From positions 434,001 to 498,000 of the forward strand of contig NZ_PJCA01000001.1 of NCBI RefSeq assembly GCF_002836355.1: a DNA stretch of 64,000 nucleotides, read 5' to 3'. Under the pieces are notes generated by a model. That model made no database searches. It worked only from the letters and a program-made list of their open reading frames with translations, and was not told the DNA's origin. Of the stretch, positions 1 through 7,448 are shown one piece after another (position 1 is the first letter of the stretch; the number at the start of each line of letters is the position of its first letter). The position numbers and the translations under genes are program-made. Source of the DNA: Moritella sp. Urea-trap-13 (GTDB taxonomy: Bacteria; Pseudomonadota; Gammaproteobacteria; Enterobacterales; Moritellaceae).

Positions 1-729
1 TTCTTTGTTATTACCTTCGATACGATCTACTTCATAGTAAATGCTCAATAAGTTTAACATTTTCACTGCAAAACGACGGCGATCGCCTTTACTTAACTCA
101 TTATCAACCTTAGTGCCTTCTAAACGCTCTTCGTGTTCAATCAAGTCCACTTGCAGGCCGACAGTACGTTTACTGGCTGCCGTTAATAAGGTGAATTTAT
201 AACGTTGCTTAAGTTCGTATTCCGATTCTTCTTTAAACTCATCAAACGTTTCTTCGTTAATTAACCAATCCGTTTCTAACGTATGACTCGCGTCATCAAG
301 CTTAGCTATCGCCACTTTCTTATCGGCTAAAAAGTTAGCTAACAACGACCATACCTGTGAAGTAACATCATCTTGTACACTACGGCTGTTAAACCAAATA
401 GTCACGTTTTCGCTACCTTCTTCCACACGTACTAATGGTGATAACGCTAAAATTTGTACTGGTGAACGCACATCAACAGCAGCACCGACAGGATAACCTT
501 CAGTCCCTTCGACTAATTCAGGTACGTCATAACGCTTTGTGTATAACGGTGTATCAAGCCCTTCTGCAATCACCAATTCTGGTTCGATTGTTTGCTTTAA
601 ATATTCAAAGTCTTGATTGGCCTGACGTCTTGTATCTGTTCCTGAACAAGCACTAACTAAAATAGCACACGCTAATACGCTATAACGCTTCGCGTGAGTC
701 AAGCTGTGACCTGTTGATGACATAGTCAT
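1..729 (-). CDS. bamC: Outer-membrane assembly lipoprotein BamC (partial, C-terminus off the window)
   Basis: This is the N-terminal 243 codons of BamC (NlpB), the lipoprotein subunit of the BAM complex that inserts beta-barrel proteins into the outer membrane. The reading frame is open from the window edge to an ATG at 729, with a second in-frame ATG at 723. A lipoprotein signal is visible: a basic N-terminus, a hydrophobic run and a lipobox VSAC with the lipidated Cys near residue 28. Further on, the segment around YPVGAAVDVRSPVQIL is typical of the family. It lies 27 nt downstream of dapA on the same strand, which is the dapA-bamC operon order known in enterobacteria. Only the left window edge truncates it. 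Confidence 0.9.
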   Translation of the reverse strand, partial: MTMSSTGHSLTHAKRYSVLACAILVSACSGTDTRRQANQDFEYLKQTIEPELVIAEGLDTPLYTKRYDVPELVEGTEGYPVGAAVDVRSPVQILALSPLVRVEEGSENVTIWFNSRSVQDDVTSQVWSLLANFLADKKVAIAKLDDASHTLETDWLINEETFDEFKEESEYELKQRYKFTLLTAASKRTVGLQVDLIEHEERLEGTKVDNELSKGDRRRFAVKMLNLLSIYYEVDRIEGNNKE

Positions 730-756
730 AGTATTAATATTCCCTAATTCAAAAAT

Positions 757-1635
757 TTATGCATCCACTGCAAGCGCGAGTGCCGCACTCACTTGAGCAT
801 GATATTGCTGATCTAATTCAATTAATGGTAACCGTAAATTAGCCGTTGCAGTCAAAGATAACTGTTTGCATGCCCATTTTACCGGGATTGGGTTTGCTTC
901 GACAAATAAATCTTGGTGTAAACGCATTAATTTGTTATTAATTTCAGTCGCTTCTTGGCGTTGTCCTGCTAATGCAAAGGTACACATACGGCTCATGGCA
1001 TCGGCAGCGACATTACTGGTAACAGAAATAACCCCATTACCACCTTGCAACATAAACTCACAACCCGTTGCATCATCACCACTATATAGTAAAAAATCAT
1101 CCGGTAGGAAGGGTTTAAGCTGAGTTAAACGCGTTAAATCACCGGTAGCGTCTTTGATACCTATGATAGCATTAAGTTCCGCTAATCTAACCACGATCTC
1201 ATCGCTAATGTCACAACCTGTACGACTCGGTACATTATACAAAATCTGAGGTAAATCACAGGCTTCTGTAATGGCTTTATAATGCTGATATAAGCCTTCT
1301 TGGGTTGGTTTATTGTAATAAGGCGTGACACAAAGTCCGGCAGTCACACCCAACTGGTGTAATTCTTGACTGAGTTTAATGGCATTACGGGTGCTATTTG
1401 ACCCTGTACCGGCAATAATCGCGATACGACCTTGCGCCATTTCCAGTACTTTTTTGATGACGTCAATATGCTCATCTTGAGCAAAAGTACAAGATTCACC
1501 AGTGGTGCCTAATACCGCTAATGCAGTGGTATTGCTCTGGATATGATATTCAACTAAACCTTGTAAAGAGCAAAGATCGACGTCTCCGTTGTCGAGCATA
1601 GGAGTGATAAGTGCGACGATATTACCTGTTAACAT
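757..1635 (-). CDS. dapA: 4-hydroxy-tetrahydrodipicolinate synthase DapA
   Basis: DapA condenses pyruvate with aspartate semialdehyde, the first committed step of lysine and diaminopimelate synthesis in the cytoplasm. The start at 1635 gives 292 aa, the usual family length, beginning MLTGNIVALITPM. The longer open frame up to 1704 adds 23 unconserved Tyr-rich residues and is not used here. The motifs GTTGE, YNVPSRTG (catalytic Tyr) and GIKDATGDL (Schiff-base Lys) are all present. It is followed closely by bamC on the same strand and is divergent from gcvR. Nothing is missing from the active site. Confidence 0.96.
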   Translation of the reverse strand: MLTGNIVALITPMLDNGDVDLCSLQGLVEYHIQSNTTALAVLGTTGESCTFAQDEHIDVIKKVLEMAQGRIAIIAGTGSNSTRNAIKLSQELHQLGVTAGLCVTPYYNKPTQEGLYQHYKAITEACDLPQILYNVPSRTGCDISDEIVVRLAELNAIIGIKDATGDLTRLTQLKPFLPDDFLLYSGDDATGCEFMLQGGNGVISVTSNVAADAMSRMCTFALAGQRQEATEINNKLMRLHQDLFVEANPIPVKWACKQLSLTATANLRLPLIELDQQYHAQVSAALALAVDA

Positions 1636-1823
1636 ATGGGCCTTGTTATAACTAACGATAAAACACGTGGCATAGTAATAGTAGGAGTCTGTTGTCGCAA
1701 GCATATTCTGGCTATATGCCTGCCAACATCAATATGCTGGTTGATAAGCTTGCGGATTGTTGCATCTTGAAGTTGCTTGGGTATATGATGCTCTATTGTT
1801 TACTTTAATTTACTTGGAACAAA

Positions 1824-2363
1824 ATGACGCAGAATTTAGTTATCACCGCCCTTGGCAGCAACAGTCCAGGTATCGTTCACAAGCTCATTGGTCACGTCAG
1901 TAACTGCGGTTGTAATATCGTTGATAGTAAACTGGCTATTTTTGGTAATGAGTTTACCTTGATCATGCTGTTGTCTGGCGAATGGAATGCGATGATCCAA
2001 CTGGAATCTAGCTTGCCATTGAAGAGTCAAGAACTTGATTTAATCACCATGATGAAGCGCACCGAACGTCACGAACCAATCAGTTATGATCATACCATTG
2101 AAGTCGACATCACCATTCCAGATGCCACCGGTATTATTGAGAAGTTCACGTTATTCTTTACCAACAACAATCTTAATTTAGCCGGTCTACGCTCAGAAAT
2201 AATAGCCGAGACAGACAGCTCAGATATACTCAAAGCACACTTCACCTTAAACACCACCTCTGACTGTGATTTAGCTATTTTAGAATCAGAACTTTCCGGT
2301 CTGTGTACAATTTTGCATGCTGAATATCAATTTATGGTTGATAACAAGCTACTCACTGCTTAA
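1824..2363 (+). CDS. gcvR: Glycine cleavage system transcriptional repressor GcvR
   Basis: The protein has 179 aa with two tandem ACT domains, roughly residues 5-75 and 90-170. GcvR is known to bind GcvA and block activation of the gcvTHP operon when glycine is scarce; it does not bind DNA itself. The opening LVITALGSNSPGIVHKLIGHVSNCGCNI pattern (shown here only as the feature of an ACT amino-acid-binding edge, G-x-N-x-PG) is characteristic. The gene is divergent from dapA across a 188-bp gap and lies upstream of bcp, as in E. coli (dapA-gcvR-bcp). No gcv operon is in the window. Confidence 0.9.
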   Translation: MTQNLVITALGSNSPGIVHKLIGHVSNCGCNIVDSKLAIFGNEFTLIMLLSGEWNAMIQLESSLPLKSQELDLITMMKRTERHEPISYDHTIEVDITIPDATGIIEKFTLFFTNNNLNLAGLRSEIIAETDSSDILKAHFTLNTTSDCDLAILESELSGLCTILHAEYQFMVDNKLLTA

Positions 2364-2430
2364 TTCAGCTATCTGATAAACCATCTAGCAGTAGATCGTT
2401 ACGGTTAATCAACACCATTAACCGTAACTG

Positions 2431-2919
2431 CTATAGCGAATAAATATAATCTAATACTTCGTGTTTTTTCGGCCCTTGAATACGCCATTGCATTTCCAGA
2501 CTATCAGCATGTAACACAAACGAAGCATCGTAATTGTCCGCTGCACATTGATGCGACTGACGGGTGACTAACTGCCCTTGCTTATTTTCGATAATATCAA
2601 ACAAGAATACCGGCTTATCCCAGCCAAAGCGTAAATGGGTTAGGCGAATATGATCACCTTGGAACTGCCACAAATATTGATTATGCATAGGTACTTTACG
2701 ATCTGCTGATACCTGATAATCTCCACGTTCAATTGTTTCGACTATCGACCCTAACTCCGGCTCGACAGACTCACCAGTGACGCTGCCACGGCGTTTAATT
2801 AAGCCCTGCCCTTCACCTTGCCAACCTGTCACGGATTCATTATCGCTATTCACTTTAAAACTAAATCTGTTTAAGCGATTAAGCAAAAACCATAATTGCG
2901 TTAATGTTTGCACTGTCAT
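2431..2919 (-). CDS. DUF6314-like protein of unknown function
   Basis: This 162-aa cytoplasmic protein has no signal peptide or membrane segment. Its C-terminal half carries the pattern H-x-C-x2-D-x-Y (HQCAADNY) followed by WRIQGPKKHEVLDY. That arrangement, with W-x-V/I-x-GP-x-K, is what I associate with the DUF6314 family, a small beta-barrel, lipocalin-like fold of unknown role. The gene sits alone, convergent with gcvR and divergent from bcp. The start is an ATG at 2919 preceded by AAGGAG (an optimal ribosome site, revcomp of ctcctt at 2921-2926). The family call is from memory of the motif and could be wrong; the ORF itself is solid. Confidence 0.6.
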   Translation of the reverse strand: MTVQTLTQLWFLLNRLNRFSFKVNSDNESVTGWQGEGQGLIKRRGSVTGESVEPELGSIVETIERGDYQVSADRKVPMHNQYLWQFQGDHIRLTHLRFGWDKPVFLFDIIENKQGQLVTRQSHQCAADNYDASFVLHADSLEMQWRIQGPKKHEVLDYIYSL

Positions 2920-3099
2920 CTCCTTAAAAACTACTTAAGTACTATTTAAGTACTCTTTAAATACTCGTTATCACTATTTTACGCATTCGTTATGCTACGT
3001 TATATCGATTACCAATAGTCCCTTGTCGATAGACAAAAACTCCCGCACAATAGTCACATATGATTTATTCATCATTTATTAACTGTTAGGACTAACTCC

Positions 3100-3609
3100 A
3101 TGCAAACTTTAAAGTCTGGTGATAAAGCACCATCGTTTACTCTGCTCAATCAACATAATGAAAGCGTTTCACTTGATTCATTCGCAGGCAAAAAAGTATT
3201 AGCTTATTTCTATCCAAAAGCAATGACACCGGGTTGCACGACTCAAGCACAAAATTTACGTGATCATATCACAGCACTAGCTGAGCTAAATGTAGAAGTC
3301 GTTGGCATCAGCCCAGATGAAGTGGTTCGCCTGACTAAATTCAGTGACCGTGATGAATTAAATTTTAGCCTACTTTCAGACCCTGATCACGCGGTAGCAG
3401 ATGCTTTCGGTATCTGGGGCCTTAAAAAATTCATGGGCAAAGAGTACGACGGCATCCACCGCCTGTCTTTCTTAATCGACGAGCAAGGCATGGTTGAACA
3501 CGTATTCACTTCTGCATCGCTAAAAGCTGTGCCACTAGAAGGCGAATACAGCAAGTTTAAGACTAAAGACCACCACCAAGTAGTATTGGATTATTTAGCT
3601 GCTAAATAA
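3100..3609 (+). CDS. bcp: Peroxiredoxin Bcp/PrxQ (thiol peroxidase), resolving Cys absent
   Basis: This 169-aa AhpC/TSA-family peroxiredoxin reduces hydrogen peroxide and organic peroxides in the cytoplasm with thioredoxin or another thiol as reductant. The peroxidatic Cys46 is in TPGCTTQAQ. The position five residues later, Cys in E. coli Bcp, is Gln51, so this is a 1-Cys-like form, and I believe some Vibrio relatives share this. Relative to E. coli the region after EHVF carries about a dozen extra residues (around SASLKAVPLEGEY) just where the duplicated tail begins. Gly148 to the stop, plus the terminator, is repeated at 4681-4829 beyond the metallo-beta-lactamase gene. Gene context with gcvR and dapA is the conserved one. 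Confidence 0.93.
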   Translation: MQTLKSGDKAPSFTLLNQHNESVSLDSFAGKKVLAYFYPKAMTPGCTTQAQNLRDHITALAELNVEVVGISPDEVVRLTKFSDRDELNFSLLSDPDHAVADAFGIWGLKKFMGKEYDGIHRLSFLIDEQGMVEHVFTSASLKAVPLEGEYSKFKTKDHHQVVLDYLAAK

Positions 3610-3639
3610 GCGTGCCGGATTTATTGTAAGAACAACACA

Positions 3640-3687
3640 AAGCCAGCAGGATTGAGTATTTAATGACTCAGGATTGTTGGCTTTTTT
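3640..3687 (+). terminator. Intrinsic terminator of bcp
   Basis: The arm AAGCCAGCA (3640-3648) pairs with TGTTGGCTT (3675-3683) and an inner TGAGT/ACTCA extends the stem. A T run follows at 3682-3687. A second, diverged copy of this terminator lies at 4781-4829. Confidence 0.8.
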
Positions 3688-3723
3688 AATACATTCTTAT
3701 CCAATCACCTACCGTACACCAGT

Positions 3724-3754
3724 AAATAGCGCGCCATTTTGGTGCTATTTTTTT
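3724..3754 (+). terminator. Hairpin with T-tract between bcp and the beta-lactamase gene
   Basis: AAATAGCGC (3724-3732) pairs approximately with GTGCTATTT (3742-3750), followed by T residues to 3754. The T tract abuts the stop codon of the convergent metallo-beta-lactamase gene, so this hairpin probably backs up the bcp terminator and may also work weakly on the other strand. Confidence 0.55.
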
Positions 3755-4515
3755 CAGTTATTACTCTGTGTTAAATTAAGCGTATGGGTAATCATCGATT
3801 GATCATGTCCAATCTTGCCATGCCCAGGTATTACCAATTTAATGTCCGCGTATTTATTTTTAACATTAAGTACAGATTGATGCCATTGCTCTAGATTTGC
3901 ATCACCTATCCAACCTAACCCTTCAGCTTCGTTTGCTCTAAGCATACAACCGCCAAATAATATTTTTTCCTTTGGCAGCCATACCACTAAATTATCTATC
4001 GCGTGCCCGGGACCTGAATAATAGATTTCAATTTCCCCTTTTACCAGATCAAATGTATCACCTTCAAAGGTATTGGTAGCGACTGGCTTATGCTCGGCCT
4101 TTAGTAAGCTATTCGTTAATGCTGATGCGTATGTACTAAAGCCATGTTCTGACAAGTAGCCTAGTCCAGCACTGCGATCTTCATGAGAATGCGTTACCAC
4201 GGTATCTTTTAATGTTAATCCTTTGTCCTCTATCCAATCCATCAATTGAGGCATGTCAGCAACATTCCATGGGGTATCAATTAAATATGCATCTTTCCCT
4301 CGGATATAAAGTAGCGCATTGGCATCAATGATTTTGGGCGTATCACTTTCATACACATTTAATATGGTTTTATACGATGTAACCAAATATACCTTAGATG
4401 AAAGCGCCTCTATTTTTAATGGTACGTTTTTACTTACTTCCGGCTCTGACTTGGCCGCAACGATAAAGCTAAAGAGAAGTGCAGATAAATAAATAACGAT
4501 GGATTTTTTAAACAT
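3754..4515 (-). CDS. Subclass B1-type metallo-beta-lactamase
   Basis: This 253-aa exported protein has a signal peptide (about residues 1-21, FKKSIVIYLSALLFSF). Family knowledge: B1 enzymes are periplasmic zinc hydrolases that open beta-lactam rings, including carbapenems. All six B1 zinc ligands are in order: His109, His111 and Asp113 (HSHED), His171 (GPGHAIDN), Cys190 (LFGGC) and His232 (IPGHGK). Cys at the fifth position separates B1 from B3 and glyoxalase-type members. Two positions look non-standard: Arg three residues after Cys190 where Lys is common, and Trp in LGW where many B1 enzymes have LGN. Activity and substrate range are inference. The gene is alone, convergent with bcp and lies between duplicated bcp tails. 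Confidence 0.87.
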   Translation of the reverse strand: MFKKSIVIYLSALLFSFIVAAKSEPEVSKNVPLKIEALSSKVYLVTSYKTILNVYESDTPKIIDANALLYIRGKDAYLIDTPWNVADMPQLMDWIEDKGLTLKDTVVTHSHEDRSAGLGYLSEHGFSTYASALTNSLLKAEHKPVATNTFEGDTFDLVKGEIEIYYSGPGHAIDNLVVWLPKEKILFGGCMLRANEAEGLGWIGDANLEQWHQSVLNVKNKYADIKLVIPGHGKIGHDQSMITHTLNLTQSNN

Positions 4516-4680
4516 GAAATTTCTCTAGTCATAATGAGTGGATATTGGATTTACTAAATTCGATTCTGTTTGTAGGACATTATCTAGAATAGATAATTCC
4601 CCTCATAAAGCTTATTACAATGAATCAACTCAAATTGAAAATGAAATTGCTGATAACTGACTTGGTGAAAATAAGTAATG

Positions 4681-4829
4681 GGCGAATACAGCAAGTTTAA
4701 GACTAAAGACCACCACCAAGTAATATTGGGTTATTTAACCGCTAAATAAGCGTTTCTTAATTTATTTTAAGAACACAACAAAACCAACAGGATTGAGGAT
4801 TTAATGGCTCAGGATTGTTGGTTTTTTTT
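4681..4829 (+). pseudogene. Duplicated 3' end of bcp with its terminator (remnant)
   Basis: Bases 4681-4749 match the last 22 codons and stop of bcp (3541-3609) with 4 differences in 69; the first 42 bases are identical. The similarity continues through the intergenic sequence and terminator to about 4829. The upstream sequence is unrelated, so no start exists and this is a gene fragment. The copied terminator keeps pairing: AAACCAACA (4781-4789) with TGTTGGTTT (4816-4824), while the bcp copy has AAGCCAGCA with TGTTGGCTT, so changes are compensatory. The two copies form 1.14-kb-spaced direct repeats around the beta-lactamase gene. Confidence 0.9.
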
Positions 4830-5139
4830 GTTGAATAAAATAGTCATTAGGGTCAGGGGGGAGTTTAAGCTGGATTTAAACTAGTCGTGTAGGCATGTTT
4901 AGAACACTGCTTAGACCTTTCTTATCTAATCACATGCTTATGATATCGAAATACAGCAGCCATTTTATCGCCATTATTTTCAGATGATATTAACTGAATG
5001 TATGTACTACCCGTTAGTTATACCTTATTATTGGTATTTAATTGATTCTATTAGAATTACCTTAATATATTGGGCTTGGTTGTTTCTGCGTTTAGATATG
5101 CATAAGATCAAAACATTACATAGATGGGAGTTAGTAAAT
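4830..5139. other. Intergenic stretch upstream of the SEC-C gene
   Basis: No gene is supported here. An open frame could extend the downstream gene to an ATG at 4984, but that start has no ribosome site and the added residues are hydrophobic and unlike a family N-terminus. A G-run (GTCAGGGGGG near 4851) and a small inverted repeat AGTTTAA-gctgga-TTTAAACT near 4861-4882 are visible; I see no function for them. Confidence 0.5.
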
Positions 5140-5748
5140 ATGCCAATGATACCTGCATTTTGTGATACATGTGCGACACCGTTTTCATCGGGTATTTTTG
5201 TTGACAATTGTCTGGAATTGACAATGACTGGAAATCGTTCTGGTCCATGTCCAAAATGTGGTGGAATGGGGAGTGTTCCTGATGGTGTATTCAATGTACT
5301 TGAAGGTGCAATAGAAATCCTTAACGCTCCGGCTAGGACCGTCGAGCAGTTGATGCGATATGTACAAGTGTTGAATACGGCAAAAGAACAACACCTTTCT
5401 AGTGAAGAGGTTAAAGAACGAATTGATAAGGAAGCACCTGAATTATCCTTAATGTGTATGTTTTTGCCTAAAAACTTTTCTGATCTTTGTGTTTTTTTGA
5501 CTCTTATTGTCACTTTTTTGATGTACGTAAGTAGCCTAAATGCTTCGGATAATTTTCCATCAGAAAATCAGGTTGAGTATATGATTAATAGCTCAATTGA
5601 ACAGATGTTAATGAAACAAGAAATAGAGCAATTAAGTGAGGACAATGAGAAATTAAAACAGCAAAACTTGTCTCGACCTTATAGAAACTCATTGTGTGAA
5701 TGCGATTCGGGAAAAAGGTATAAGGCTTGCTGTGGGCAATTGATATGA
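5140..5748 (+). CDS. Membrane protein with N-terminal zinc ribbon and C-terminal SEC-C motif, unknown function
   Basis: The start at 5140 has GGGAG nine bases upstream and gives 202 aa. Visible parts in order are CxxC at Cys8/Cys11 and CxxC at Cys37/Cys40 (a likely zinc ribbon), a conserved-looking GGMGSVPDGVFNV stretch, one hydrophobic membrane segment (about 114-132), a glutamine/glutamate-rich coiled coil (150-176) and a SEC-C motif CxCxSGKxYKxCCG at 186-199. SEC-C motifs bind zinc and in SecA contact SecB and ribosomes. The combination of two zinc modules on either side of one membrane helix is unusual. I do not recognise a function. It follows the bcp remnant and precedes a repeat-rich gap. 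Confidence 0.75.
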   Translation: MPMIPAFCDTCATPFSSGIFVDNCLELTMTGNRSGPCPKCGGMGSVPDGVFNVLEGAIEILNAPARTVEQLMRYVQVLNTAKEQHLSSEEVKERIDKEAPELSLMCMFLPKNFSDLCVFLTLIVTFLMYVSSLNASDNFPSENQVEYMINSSIEQMLMKQEIEQLSEDNEKLKQQNLSRPYRNSLCECDSGKRYKACCGQLI

Positions 5749-5781
5749 TTATGTGTTGAAGAGCACGATTAGTTATTATTT

Positions 5782-5897
5782 CTGCCGCCATTACTTTTCT
5801 TTTGATATAGGTTAGTCCTTTGATTAACAGCCCTTTCCCCGCACGGGGCAGAGGGTACGTCAACCGCGTGAAAGGGGGGGGCAGCCCCCGAAATATA
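5782..5897. repeat. Hairpin-rich repeat, copy 1
   Basis: This element contains CTGCCGCC, a pyrimidine stretch, an outer stem CCCTTTC (5831-5837) with GAAAGGG (5870-5876), an inner CCCCG/CGGGG, a run of eight G and GGGGGCAGCCCCC, ending in CCCCCGAAATA. A diverged copy with the same order of parts lies at 6966-7062, so the pair flanks the gene at 6106-6843. The rest of the gap 5749-6105 shows no gene. Confidence 0.55.
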
Positions 5898-6105
5898 CTT
5901 ATCGATAAGCGATGGTATAACTGATTAATATCGATATCCCCGTCAGTAATCATAAAATAACTCGCAACGTATGACATAACACATGGCTCATTTGGCTTGT
6001 AAGAAAATCCCCCATATATCATCAAGTCCATGCCTGTCATAATAAGCCTTGATTATAACGAGGCACACCTCACTACTTCATCGTGCCTGACAGAGACTTT
6101 AAAAA

Positions 6106-6843
6106 ATGAAACACAACGCTAAAACCAACTTTATGCTTGTCATAATTTCCTTCTTACTAACCCTATCGACACAAGTCCAAGCTGGCGAACTCCTGTATGC
6201 AAAAGGATTCACTCCATCCCAAAAAGCCCAAGTTAAAGTATGCTACAAAAAAGACAAAACCTTTCCCCAGCAAGTGAGTAAACTCACAGCCAATGGCGAT
6301 ATAGCTATTAAAGGTATGCACAAGCAGCGTGACGGTTACCTATTCATAACCATCACCAATACTCACGGAAAATGGCTGGCTCACCCCCCACTTAAATGCG
6401 ATCTTCGCAGCGACGCAAAGAAAGCCTCCGACCGCGAATTAAAACTAAACCAAGAAAAAAAACGTGCGCTGAAGCTCCAACAAGAACAGAAAATAAAGCA
6501 GGATACAGCCAAAAGGAAAACCCTTGAAACGAGTAAATCAGCCGATAACAAAGCACAAACAGACAAGCAATACAGAGAAGAACAAGCGCAGAAAGCCAAG
6601 AAGATTGCTTATCGAAAAGCGGATATAAACAAACAAGCCGTTAACTGTAAAAACGAGCTGCTCAGCACATTAACGATCCCCAATGACCCATCATATAAAA
6701 CCTCTGGGAATATGCAGGTTTCAAGCAACCATATTAATGTCACCGTTCAAGTCGCTAAATATAAAGATGGTCTGAAACGTTCTACTAAAAGTCATGCTAA
6801 AAAATGTAAGGTAAAGCCGACAGTATTCCCACGTAATATCTGA
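6106..6843 (+). CDS. Secreted lysine-rich protein with coiled coil, unknown function
   Basis: This 245-aa protein has a clear signal peptide (residues 1-26, ending QVQA before GELLY). A compact N-terminal region (27-100) contains a Cys pair (VCYKK and LKCDL), suggesting a disulfide in the periplasm. Residues 101-180 are highly charged, rich in Lys, Gln and Glu with heptad-like spacing, predicted coiled coil. The C-terminal part (180-245) has a second Cys pair and many Lys. I recognise no family. It stands alone between two related hairpin repeats, without an operon partner. The reading frame is long and its composition is convincing, but function is unknown. Confidence 0.7.
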   Translation: MKHNAKTNFMLVIISFLLTLSTQVQAGELLYAKGFTPSQKAQVKVCYKKDKTFPQQVSKLTANGDIAIKGMHKQRDGYLFITITNTHGKWLAHPPLKCDLRSDAKKASDRELKLNQEKKRALKLQQEQKIKQDTAKRKTLETSKSADNKAQTDKQYREEQAQKAKKIAYRKADINKQAVNCKNELLSTLTIPNDPSYKTSGNMQVSSNHINVTVQVAKYKDGLKRSTKSHAKKCKVKPTVFPRNI

Positions 6844-6965
6844 GGTATGTAAACAGTTGACCATCAAGACCCTGATGTATTAGACAAAATACGTTCACCT
6901 ACTAATAACAGTGCTGAGGCAAGACCTACATCTTAAGCTTTTTAAATACACTATGTATTTTGTCG

Positions 6966-7062
6966 CCAGCCGCACTATTGTTTTCTTTTATGGTCGCTTA
7001 ATTTTCTGACTATTACCCCTTTCCTCATTCGAGTAAAGGGGCAAGACAACCCCCGAAATAAC
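6966..7062. repeat. Hairpin-rich repeat, copy 2
   Basis: The parts parallel copy 1 at 5782-5897: CAGCCGC, a run with TTTTCTTTT, then CCCCTTT (7016-7022) pairing with AAAGGGG (7035-7041), an inner CTC/GAG and finally ACAACCCCCGAAATAACC. The spacing of the elements is conserved while the loop sequence differs, as in structured DNA or RNA. The rest of 6844-7145 has no recognisable gene. Confidence 0.5.
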
Positions 7063-7145
7063 CAGTGATACTCTACTTGGCCAGCAATAATCAGATGCTA
7101 TCTTAAGTACATTCGTTACGTGCAGTGAGCAGGTTGGCACACGTT

Positions 7146-7448
7146 TTATATTTTTGGCGTTACAAATGGTAGGTTATTCATTATCAGCCAATTATCAATA
7201 CCCAGCATAGTGATAGCTATTAATAGCTGCCCATCTTCTGCTTTTTTTAACTGGATGCTATATGAACTCAAACCGACTAGTTTTATCTTTTCAAGGTCAA
7301 TATATTCAGGGGTACAAGGGCAACGATGACACACAAAGCGACAAACGCTTCGGACTTCACAAGTCGCTGCTTCCTTAATATCGTTAATTAAATTTTGATA
7401 ACATAAATGTTTAAAATTTATAACTCTTGTTTGTAATGATTTATCCAT
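7146..7448 (-). CDS. Small cysteine-rich protein, unknown function
   Basis: The open frame reaches 7493, but an ATG at 7448 has AGGGG six bases upstream, so I take that start (100 aa). The middle carries a Cys cluster: Cys30, Cys36, Cys40, Cys43 and Cys45, plus Cys16. The spacing C-x5-C-x3-C-x2-C-x-C could bind a metal or an iron-sulfur cluster, but it matches no family I know. The C-terminal half is plain and hydrophobic. It lies alone, divergent from the chemoreceptor-nsrR operon with over 600 bp between starts. The function is unknown and even expression is unproven. Confidence 0.5.
   Translation of the reverse strand: MDKSLQTRVINFKHLCYQNLINDIKEAATCEVRSVCRFVCHRCPCTPEYIDLEKIKLVGLSSYSIQLKKAEDGQLLIAITMLGIDNWLIMNNLPFVTPKI

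Noticed and set aside
435-656. 73-aa frame on + inside bamC
   Set aside because: Antisense shadow of bamC; no ribosome site or recognisable product.
1636-1704. N-terminal extension of dapA
   Set aside because: Adds 23 unconserved Tyr-rich residues; the internal Met gives the standard 292-aa enzyme.
4984-5139. Extended start for the SEC-C protein
   Set aside because: No ribosome site and unconserved hydrophobic residues; the start at 5140 has GGGAG upstream.
5028-5513. 161-aa frame on the minus strand
   Set aside because: Antisense of the SEC-C gene, lacking family features.
5585-6040. 151-aa minus-strand frame across the repeat
   Set aside because: Composed of the hairpin repeat and the end of a real gene; no ribosome site or family.
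5782-7062. Hairpin repeats as integron attC sites
   Set aside because: The attC core signature (GTTRRRY and its partner) and an integrase gene were not seen.
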